From an uncultured Coriobacteriaceae bacterium (lineage in GTDB: Bacteria > Actinomycetota > Coriobacteriia > Coriobacteriales > Atopobiaceae), in the NCBI GenBank assembly GCA_902772085.1, contig CACXZL010000176.1, positions 1-9,408 of the forward strand: a stretch of DNA of 9,408 bases. The letters run 5' to 3'. Position 1 is the first letter of the stretch. Each line of letters starts with the position of its first letter. A model generated the notes under the pieces. The model had not been told where the DNA came from. It saw nothing but the letters and a program-made list of their open reading frames with translations, and did not search any database. Shown one piece after another: positions 1 through 5,303 of this stretch. Position numbers and translations under genes: made by a program.

Positions 1-56
1 CTCAGGGTCTTTTGGGTTACTCCGGTCAGCTCCCTAACCTGCTTCGCATTCCTCAT
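1..56 (-). CDS. MerR-family transcriptional regulator, N-terminal fragment (runs off window)
   Basis: Only the first 18 codons lie in the window; the rest continues beyond base 1. They read MRNAKQVRELTGVTQKTL. This fits the opening of the winged-helix DNA-binding domain of MerR-family regulators, which typically read as a short start, 'V.ELTGVT..TLR' and then a Tyr-Asp motif. The ATG (54-56) is supported by a full AGGAGGT SD at 63-69, six bases upstream. Further upstream is a promoter with a 19-bp spacer overlapping a dyad, as expected for a MerR protein controlling its own gene. MerR proteins untwist such over-spaced promoters when they bind an inducer (metal, drug or redox signal). The effector-binding part is not visible, so the ligand is unknown. 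A MerR-like excisionase or an IS607-type recombinase N-terminus cannot be fully excluded from 18 residues. Confidence 0.72.
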   Translation of the reverse strand, partial: MRNAKQVRELTGVTQKTL

Positions 57-75
57 CGCGACACCTCCTGACAGA

Positions 76-108
76 AGGATAAGGTTGGCCCTAAGGGCTG
101 AGTCAACC
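76..108 (-). promoter_or_regulatory. MerR-type promoter and operator of the minus-strand regulator
   Basis: On the minus strand a -35 TTGACT (101-106) is followed, after a 19-bp spacer (82-100), by a -10 TATCCT (76-81). Sigma-70 promoters normally have 17 bp here; 19-20 bp is the hallmark of MerR-controlled promoters. An inverted repeat with arms GGTTG/CAACC (83-87 and 104-108) spans the spacer, with GCCCTTAGGGC, an 11-bp internal palindrome, near its centre (88-98). The predicted transcript start would be around base 69, giving a very short leader that begins almost at the SD. The control assignment rests on spacing and dyad geometry; binding is inferred. Confidence 0.62.
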
Positions 109-403
109 GCCAGTCACGGACTGTGTAGGAATCATGGCGAGAAGTGCAGACGATTCTAGAGGTATCTTCTGCCCGGATGGCAATCGGGTAGAAGGCGCGC
201 CATGAGTTGGCACACCTTCCTCCCCGCACTGCCGACACACGTCGGTTCCCGGCTCAACACCTCGCTTGCAGGTGGCGAGGCAATCTGTCCAACAGGGTAT
301 GCCCCTGGACACCATTCTGCAGCTGCACACGCCCGCGGAATACGCCCTGTAAATCAGGGTACATAAACTATTGATGAACAGATGTGCAACGGAGGTCTTA
401 GAC
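109..403. other. Intergenic region between divergent MerR gene and recombinase gene
   Basis: This stretch of about 295 bp holds no gene I can support. A minus-strand open frame (103-405) encodes a Cys-rich peptide (CWTDC, CKRG, CRQCG) but covers both the MerR promoter and the recombinase SD, so it is probably not translated. Two short dyads occur: CAGGG-N5-CCCTG at 293-307 and CCCTG-N5-CAGGG at 345-359, centres 52 bp apart. A perfect 10-bp palindrome TGCAGCTGCA (318-327) lies between them. An AT-rich patch (361-375) may contain the recombinase promoter, but no clear -35/-10 pair can be named. Confidence 0.5.
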
Positions 404-1006
404 ATGAGTTGGCAGGATGAGCCTAGGCAGCTCGTATTCGCGTACGTCCGCGTCTCCTCGGCGGACCAGAACCCAGAGAGGCAGATGGAGCTCTTCGCGG
501 AGCTCCCCGAGAGCCACGTCTACGTTGACAGGATGTCGGGTGCCAAGCGCAGCCGCCCGCAGCTGGACATGCTCCTCAACAACGTGCTCAGGGAGAGGGA
601 CACCCTCGTAGTGAAGAGTCCGGACAGGCTCGCCCGAAACGCGCGCGACCTCATCGAAATCGCCGAGGACCTGAGCGGCCGCGGCATATCGCTGGAGTTC
701 GTGGACACCCCGGAGATGAACGTGAACTCGGCGCAGGGCAAGTTCATGCTCACCGTCATGGGCGCGTTCGCGGAGCTCGAGCGCTCGATGATACGCGAGC
801 GCCAGGCGGAGGGCATAGCGATAGCCAAGGCGAAGGGCGCCTATCGTCGCGACTCGTCGCTCACGCAAGAGCAGGTCGCCGAGGCGCGTGAGCGCATCGG
901 GCTTGGCGTGCCCAAGGCGCAGGTCGCCCGCGAGCTCGGAGTGTCGCGCACGACGCTCTACAACGCGCTCGACGGCAAGGGGGCCTACGCAAGCCCCACG
1001 GCCTGA
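404..1006 (+). CDS. Serine recombinase, resolvase/invertase family
   Basis: A 200-residue site-specific recombinase that would cut and rejoin DNA through a 5'-phosphoserine intermediate. The catalytic domain is N-terminal. It shows the YVRVS motif with Arg16 and nucleophile Ser18, the KSPDRLARN segment carrying the conserved active-site Arg residues, and the long helix region ELERSMIRERQ before the DNA-binding end. The C-terminus has a Hin-like helix-turn-helix (VARELGVSRTTLYNAL). Length and order match small Tn3-resolvase/Hin-type enzymes, not the large serine integrases, and not IS607 TnpA, which has its HTH first. I chose the ATG at 404 because GGAGGT (391-396) lies seven bases upstream; the same frame is open from a TTG at 371 without a good SD. 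No key residue seems missing. No transposase, integron or invertible cassette is visible in the window, so its target sites are unknown; the upstream dyads are candidates. Confidence 0.93.
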   Translation: MSWQDEPRQLVFAYVRVSSADQNPERQMELFAELPESHVYVDRMSGAKRSRPQLDMLLNNVLRERDTLVVKSPDRLARNARDLIEIAEDLSGRGISLEFVDTPEMNVNSAQGKFMLTVMGAFAELERSMIRERQAEGIAIAKAKGAYRRDSSLTQEQVAEARERIGLGVPKAQVARELGVSRTTLYNALDGKGAYASPTA

Positions 1007-1021
1007 GCGCGGATCCCGGCG

Positions 1022-1255
1022 CTAGTCGCCATCGTCCGGAACGGAGACCCACATGCCCTCGCCGTCGTCCCAGGCGTAGACCTCGTACTCGTAGTCCCCG
1101 CGCCCGGACCTCACTGCGGAGATCTCGGTGACGAAGGGGTCCCTCGCCGGGCCGTCGGGCTCGACGACCTTGAAGGACAGCCAGCAGTCCGCCCCGCTCA
1201 CCGAGGTGCCGATGTCGTAGGACACGAGCCACCAGCGCCCGTCGTCCCTGCCCAT
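1022..1255 (-). CDS. Hypothetical protein, small acidic, possibly the C-terminal remnant of a longer gene
   Basis: I do not recognise a family. The 77 codons read like real protein (GRWWLVSYD, CWLSFKVVEPDG, DYEYEVYAWDDGEG), are rich in Asp, Glu, Trp and Tyr, and contain no membrane segment. It converges on the recombinase gene with a 15-bp gap. The ATG at 1253-1255 has only a poor, too-close SD (AGAGGGC). The frame continues open upstream with protein-like codons (THFPYTIEG) to a TAG at 1313-1315, without another ATG, GTG or TTG. This suggests the true 5' end was lost when the neighbouring hydrolase sequence was joined here. A short intact protein from the ATG is the alternative. Confidence 0.45.
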   Translation of the reverse strand: MGRDDGRWWLVSYDIGTSVSGADCWLSFKVVEPDGPARDPFVTEISAVRSGRGDYEYEVYAWDDGEGMWVSVPDDGD

Positions 1256-1276
1256 GCCCTCTATCGTGTACGGGAA

Positions 1277-2139
1277 GTGCGTGTTTTGCTGAGCGTGATG
1301 CTCATTCTCCTGCTATCGGGCTGCGGAAGCGGCCAGGTCTCATCGCAGGCCGAGGACACGTCCGACGCGGGGGAGCAAGGGGTTTCATACACCTCATGGG
1401 AGGATGCCCCCACGAACGAGTACGAGAGGGAGGCCATCACCGTGGACTGCGATGGGCAGACGGTCTGGGGGGTTGCCTACGTCCCCAAGCTGGACAGAGA
1501 GAAGTACCCGCTCGTCGTATGCGCGCATGGTCTCGGAGGTAGTTACAAGAGCTGCGTGGGATACGCAAGGCTGTTGGCGACGCACGGCGTCGCGGCCTAC
1601 TGCTTCGATTTCCGCGGCGGCGGAGGCACGCACAGCGACGGCGACTCGACGGACATGACGCTGATGACGGAGGTGGCGGACGTCCAGGCGGTCCTCGCGG
1701 CCGCGAGGCAGTGGGACTTTGTCGATCCTGACAGGGTCGTGCTGCTGGGCAAGAGCCACGGCGGAGCGGCCTCGGCAATCGCCGCGGCGAGACGCCCGAA
1801 CGATGTGTGCGGCATGATACTCATCTACCCGGGGTTCATGATCCACGATGCCATCCACGAGATGTACAGCTCGCTCGACGAGGTGCCAGACACGTTCACA
1901 TTCAAGGGACACAAGGTAGGGAGGGCCTACGCCGAGGCCGTGTGGGACTACGACGTCTACGGCGAGATCGGGAGCTACGCGAAGCCGGTGCTGCTGATGC
2001 ACGGCGACCAGGACAAAATAGTCCCCGTTTCCTACTCGGATTCATCGCCGGCGACGGGCACGGCTTCAAGGGCGAGCAGAACGAGGAGGCGCAACGGCAC
2101 GTCCTCGACTACCTGAACCGCCTTGGGATCTTCCGCTAG
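1277..2139 (+). pseudogene. Lipoprotein-type alpha/beta hydrolase, frameshifted near the C-terminus
   Basis: The protein starts with a lipoprotein signal (MRVLLSVMLILLLSGC, lipobox LSGC, Cys16), so the intact form was probably a membrane-anchored extracellular serine hydrolase. The alpha/beta-hydrolase core is clear: oxyanion region CAHGLGGS, nucleophile elbow GKSHGG with Ser160, and acid loop HGDQDKIVP with Asp246. After VPVSYS (ends 2038) the frame breaks. The original frame runs 25 unrelated residues (RTRRRNGTSS-like) to a stop at 2114-2116. The true C-terminus continues one frame over as GFIAGDGHGF, with the catalytic His at 2059-2061, and then LDYLNRLGIFR to the stop at 2137-2139. Intact relatives have roughly 15-20 residues between these motifs, so a small out-of-frame deletion is likely. 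Start: GTG at 1277, with GGGA directly against it and no proper SD. Substrate is unknown; this resembles the broad BAAT/dienelactone-hydrolase-like group. Confidence 0.82.
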
Positions 2140-2164
2140 CTCGGGCAGGACCGAGGGATTTTGA
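2140..2164 (+). terminator. Possible weak terminator after the hydrolase pseudogene
   Basis: Directly after the restored-frame stop, CTCGG (2140-2144) and CCGAG (2151-2155) can form a 5-bp GC-rich stem with a 6-base loop. GGATTTTG follows. The stem is short and the T-run is only four bases, so termination would be modest. Confidence 0.35.
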
Positions 2165-2675
2165 GTGTGAAACATCGAATTGCTAAGATGGCCTCCCGGG
2201 CATTACATAAAGTGCAGCCCGAAGTGGTGATGCTCCGATGCTGGTGGCGTCATACGGACCTCCACCCTTCCACGATGCCTTGTTCGCGGAACGGGGCTAT
2301 GTGGCGAACACCTAGAATGAACCACACCATGTATCTGCGCGTGTGAATCGTGATGCGTCCGGCTTTCGGCGTGCTCGAGCCGGCTATCTAGGCGTGGAGA
2401 GGCCTACGGCCTGCTCCGAGGCGGCCCAATGGGGAGCTTTGTCGGAAATAATAATCCTGAGTGCTGAGCCTTCTGCCGAACGCGTGGGTTGACGTTGCCG
2501 GAAACGCCCTGCGTTCGGGGGCGGTTTGCTGGCTCTCGTCGGCGAGCGGCGACTTCCAAACGGTGCGGTATGGTCGCACCCACACAAAGTGGCGAAGTGT
2601 CAAATGTCATGCCTTCCAACCGGGGCTCTACCGTTTTCGATGCCAAATACCCACACGCGTGCACAGAAACTGTGG
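2165..2675. other. Non-coding or decayed stretch between hydrolase pseudogene and response regulator
   Basis: About 500 bp with no supported gene. Open frames exist on both strands (2161-2346 plus; 2384-2664 minus; and an open extension of the regulator frame from 2461). None has an SD, recognisable motifs or natural composition, and the minus and plus frames overlap each other. Base composition around 2160-2350 looks less GC-rich than the flanking genes. A long-loop inverted repeat, CCGAACGC (2476-2483) with GCGTTCGG (2511-2518), encloses a second small stem, CGTT (2493-2496) with AACG (2503-2506). CCGGCT (2359-2364) and AGCCGG (2378-2383) form another weak stem. It could be relics of a deleted gene or an uncharacterised leader. 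Confidence 0.45.
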
Positions 2676-2718
2676 CGTGCTATGCTGGTGTCGCTGGATA
2701 CGCGACGAGGAGGTGCGC
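2676..2718 (+). promoter_or_regulatory. Extended -10 promoter and ribosome binding site of the two-component operon
   Basis: TGCTATGCT (2678-2686) is an extended -10 element: TG, one base, then TATGCT. Such promoters tolerate a weak -35, and none is convincing upstream; TGCACA at 2660-2665 is the best but its spacer is only 15 bp. Transcription would start near 2693. GAGGAGGT (2707-2714) is a strong SD four bases before the ATG at 2719. A direct repeat TGTCA (2598-2602 and 2605-2609) lies further upstream, but I cannot link it to a regulator. Confidence 0.45.
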
Positions 2719-3384
2719 ATGAAGAGAATCCTGGTCATAGAGGACGAGCAGGTTCTTCGCGAGGAGCTCGTGCTCCTGCTGCAAAACGCCGGCTACGAGA
2801 CCCTCTCCATTACCCGGTTTGAAGACGTATGCGCGCAGATGATCGCCGCCCACGCTAACCTCGTCCTCCTCGACATCAACCTCCCCGGCACGAATGGTCA
2901 GCTCATTCTTAGGGACTTCCGCGAGGTCAGCGAGACGCCGGTCATCATGCTCACGAGCCGCACCTCCGAGATGGACGAGGTGCTCAGCATGAGCTTCGGG
3001 GCTGATGACTACGTTCAGAAGCCTTACAATCCCACGATCCTGTTGCTACGCATCTCGGCGGTCCTCAAGCGTTCGAGCGGCAGCGGGAGCAACCTCATGC
3101 AGTACCGCGGCGTGAGCTTCAGCCCCGTCAAGGGTAGCCTTGTTCGTGCGGGCCAAGAGCAAATCCTCAGTAAAAATGAGGCCATTATCTTCCAGCTCCT
3201 GCTCGACCGCCAGGGCGAGATCGTCACGCGTGACGACCTCATGACCGCTCTCTGGGACAACCAAGAGTTCGTGAACGACAGCACCCTCTCGGTCAACGTC
3301 AGTCGTCTGCGCACGAAGCTCAAGGCGCTCGGCCTCGCGGACGCCATCGAGACGCGCAAGAAACAGGGATACGTGCTGCGATGA
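2719..3384 (+). CDS. OmpR-family response regulator of a Bce-like antimicrobial-peptide module
   Basis: A 221-residue cytoplasmic DNA-binding regulator. The receiver domain (about 1-118) has the acidic pair Glu8/Asp9, phosphoacceptor Asp52 in LLDINLPG, Thr79 in MLTSR and Lys101 in QKPY, so all phosphorylation residues are present. The C-terminal winged helix (about 128-221) shows the OmpR-type pattern, with LSKNEAIIFQLLL, DLMTALWDN, the recognition helix around LSVNVSRLRTKL, and the terminal hairpin KKQGYVLR. The ATG at 2719 is preferred over the longer open frame from 2461 because the receiver domain begins here and the SD is excellent. The gene overlaps the kinase gene by ATGA, implying coupled translation. 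By analogy with BceR/GraR-type regulators it should activate the downstream ABC transporter genes. Target inferred from gene order. Confidence 0.93.
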   Translation: MKRILVIEDEQVLREELVLLLQNAGYETLSITRFEDVCAQMIAAHANLVLLDINLPGTNGQLILRDFREVSETPVIMLTSRTSEMDEVLSMSFGADDYVQKPYNPTILLLRISAVLKRSSGSGSNLMQYRGVSFSPVKGSLVRAGQEQILSKNEAIIFQLLLDRQGEIVTRDDLMTALWDNQEFVNDSTLSVNVSRLRTKLKALGLADAIETRKKQGYVLR

Positions 3385-4397
3385 GGCTCACAGACTACAT
3401 CAAGAACCGCGCAGCATGCTACGCCATCTGGGCCTTCGCGCTCGCTCTGGCACTCCTCTTCCTCTATGTCTTCAACGTGTCCTGGCATGCCATGGCCATC
3501 GCGTCCGCCTTGCTTGTGGTGGGTTCCGTGGTGTCCGAGCTGGTGGAATATATCCGCCGAAAAGCCTTCTACGACGGTCTGTACGAGGCGATTGACGGCC
3601 TACAGGTGCACAGCCAGGCCTATCTCGCCTCCGAGATGGTGGAGCCACCGGACTTTCTCGAGGGACAAGTTCTCTGCGACGTGATGCGCATGGCGAGTAG
3701 TTCCATGAACGCGCGCGTGGCCCGCCATCGCCGCGAAAGCCAGGACTTCCGCGAGTTCATCGAGCTATGGGTGCACGAAGTCAAGCTGCCGTTGGCCAGC
3801 CTCCAGCTGATGAGCCACAACGACGGAAACGCACGCTACGCCCAGCAGCTCGCCCGCATAGACGACATGGTGCAGAACGTCCTCTATTACGCCCGCAGTG
3901 AAAGCGCCGAGAAGGACTACGTCATCCGTGAGACGTCGCTGGCCCGCGCCTTCTCAAACGTCGCGCTGAAGAACCGCGACGAGCTGCTCGAACGCGGCGT
4001 CCAGCTGCGGACCGAGGGCCTCGACGCCACCGTGATGACCGACGGCAAGTGGCTGGAGTACATGCTCGGTCAGCTCGTGGCATACAGCCTCAAGTACGCT
4101 GCGCCGGACCGCCCCCCGCAGATCCGCGTGGCTGCCGAGGAACAGGACGACCGCACGGTCCTGCGCTTTTGGGACAATGGCATCGGCATTCCCGTTAGCG
4201 ACCTGCCGCACGTCTTTGAGAAGTCCTTCACTGGCGAGAACGGTCGTATAGGAAAGAATTCCACTGGCATGGGGCTGTACCTCATACGCAAGCTCTGCAG
4301 GCGTCTCGGCCACGAGGTAGTCGCGGCCTCCGTGCAAGGCGAATGGACCGAGGTCATCATATCCTTTGGCAAGAACGCCCTCCTCGACCTCGTCTAG
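3381..4397 (+). CDS. Bce-type intramembrane-sensing histidine kinase (N-box Asn replaced by Tyr)
   Basis: A 338-residue sensor kinase with two TM helices (about 11-31 and 36-58) joined by a loop of only a few residues. This is the architecture of BceS-like kinases, which have no sensor domain and take their signal from the partner ABC permease. The H-box is FIELWVHEVKLPLAS with His132. The ATPase domain has the G1 box WDNGIGIP (Asp265), F-box FEKSF and G2 box STGMGLYL. The N-box reads LGQLVAYSLKYA: where family members usually have Asn followed by Ala or Ser and then .KY, this protein has Tyr235 (codon TAC, one base from AAC). That Asn normally coordinates Mg2+ with ATP, so activity may be altered. 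The gene is coupled to the regulator by an ATGA overlap. The frame is intact and the remaining motifs are conserved, so a decayed gene is not evident. Confidence 0.92.
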   Translation: MRLTDYIKNRAACYAIWAFALALALLFLYVFNVSWHAMAIASALLVVGSVVSELVEYIRRKAFYDGLYEAIDGLQVHSQAYLASEMVEPPDFLEGQVLCDVMRMASSSMNARVARHRRESQDFREFIELWVHEVKLPLASLQLMSHNDGNARYAQQLARIDDMVQNVLYYARSESAEKDYVIRETSLARAFSNVALKNRDELLERGVQLRTEGLDATVMTDGKWLEYMLGQLVAYSLKYAAPDRPPQIRVAAEEQDDRTVLRFWDNGIGIPVSDLPHVFEKSFTGENGRIGKNSTGMGLYLIRKLCRRLGHEVVAASVQGEWTEVIISFGKNALLDLV

Positions 4398-4538
4398 GGG
4401 CAGGGACACTCCCTTTGCTGCGCATCTGATGCGGCTTTTGGGGCGAGCACGGTCAGAAACCAGACGCGCGACACGCGCTCGCTGCCCCTCTACGATGGTC
4501 TTGATAAACAGCAAGACTTCGTCGAGAGGAGCAACCAT
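4398..4538 (+). promoter_or_regulatory. Intergenic region with dyads and a candidate transporter promoter
   Basis: A 141-bp gap separates kinase and ATPase genes, which in Bce systems often holds the promoter induced by the regulator. After the kinase stop come AGGGA-CAC-TCCCT (4402-4414) and CGCAT-CTG-ATGCG (4421-4433), the latter followed by GCTTTTGG. Either could be a weak terminator or attenuator, or an operator half. A possible promoter is GCGACA (4468-4473), a 17-bp spacer and TACGAT (4491-4496), each four of six to consensus. AGAGGAG (4525-4531) is the SD for the ATG at 4539. I see no clear copy of the Bacillus BceR-type inverted motif. Confidence 0.35.
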
Positions 4539-5303
4539 ATGAACCTGCTAGAGGTCCAACACATCGAGAAGTACTACGGCAAGCGGGGCAGCATCACGAA
4601 AGCCCTCAACGACCTGAGCTTTTCCGTAAACGCCGGAGAGTTCGTGGCAATCATGGGCCCGTCCGGCAGCGGCAAGACCACGCTGCTCAACTGCATCTCC
4701 ACCATCGACACCGTGACATCGGGCACCATCGCCCTTGACGGCACGGACGTCACTGCGCTCAAGGGCCGACGTCTCTCGGACTTCCGCCGCAAGAACCTGG
4801 GATTCATCTTTCAGGACTTCAACCTGCTCGACACCATGACCGCCTACGAAAACATCGCGCTCGCGCTCTCGATCCAGCGCGTTTCCCCGAATCGCATCGA
4901 CGGCGCCGTGCGCAAGGTCGCCTCCCAGCTCGGCATCACGGAGGTGCTCGACAACTACCCCTACCAGATGTCTGGCGGCCAGAAGCAGCGCGTTGCCTCC
5001 GCCCGCGCCGTCGTCACGAACCCAAAGATCGTGCTTGCCGACGAGCCCACCGGTGCGCTCGACTCAAAGAACGCCCGCATGTTGCTCGACCGCCTCGGTC
5101 ACCCGAACCGCAAACACCACGCCACGATCCTCATGGTCACCCACGACAGCTTCTCTGCCAGCTACGCCTCGCGCGTAATCTTTCTCAAAGACGGCGCAAT
5201 CTTCCACGAGCTGACGCGCGGAGCCGACAATCGCAAGCAGTTCTTCCCCAAGATCATGCGCGTTGTCACGATGCTGGGAGGTGAGCTCAGCGATGCTCGT
5301 TAG
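4539..5303 (+). CDS. ABC transporter ATP-binding protein, BceA/MacB-like class
   Basis: A 254-residue cytoplasmic ATPase that should power the adjacent permease. It has Walker A GPSGSGKTT (40-48), Q-loop in FIFQDFNLLD, signature MSGGQ (144-148, Met instead of the usual Leu), Walker B VLADEP with Asp168/Glu169, D-loop GALDS and H-loop MVTHD (His202). The tail after the ATPase core (VIFLKDGAIFHEL and about 30 more residues) is typical of BceA-type subunits. The sequence best fits the LolD/MacB/BceA group, which drives mechanotransmission or target release at the membrane face rather than classic import. The ATG at 4539 has an AGAGGAG SD. The 3' end overlaps the permease gene by 11 bp, so the two are translationally linked. 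Confidence 0.95.
   Translation: MNLLEVQHIEKYYGKRGSITKALNDLSFSVNAGEFVAIMGPSGSGKTTLLNCISTIDTVTSGTIALDGTDVTALKGRRLSDFRRKNLGFIFQDFNLLDTMTAYENIALALSIQRVSPNRIDGAVRKVASQLGITEVLDNYPYQMSGGQKQRVASARAVVTNPKIVLADEPTGALDSKNARMLLDRLGHPNRKHHATILMVTHDSFSASYASRVIFLKDGAIFHELTRGADNRKQFFPKIMRVVTMLGGELSDAR

Noticed and set aside
103..405. Minus-strand Cys-rich open frame (CWTDC...CKRG...CRQCG) that could be a zinc-ribbon protein or the tail of a TnpB-like protein
   Set aside because: No SD, it overlaps the recombinase start and the MerR promoter, and no TnpB catalytic motif or adjacent transposon end is visible. Cys spacing alone is not enough. A protein search of this frame could revive it.
201..414. Exact 12-bp direct repeat CATGAGTTGGCA at 201-212 and 403-414, the second copy covering the recombinase start codon
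   Set aside because: A few exact 12-mer repeats are expected by chance in a window of this size, and similarity does not extend beyond the 12 bases.
2161..2346. Plus-strand open frame of 61 codons starting at TTG
   Set aside because: No SD, and a composition rich in Met, Trp, Arg and His without any recognisable motif; it begins inside the putative terminator tail.
2384..2664. Minus-strand open frames upstream of the response regulator, and the segment 2430-2460 (GGGGAGCTTTGTCGG...) that looked like an insertion-sequence end
   Set aside because: The peptides look like random high-GC translation, and no inverted partner of the supposed end or transposase remnant is present in the window.
2461..2718. 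An 86-codon open extension upstream of the response regulator ATG
   Set aside because: The receiver domain starts precisely at the ATG at 2719, which has a strong SD; the extension contains the likely promoter and no domain-like sequence.
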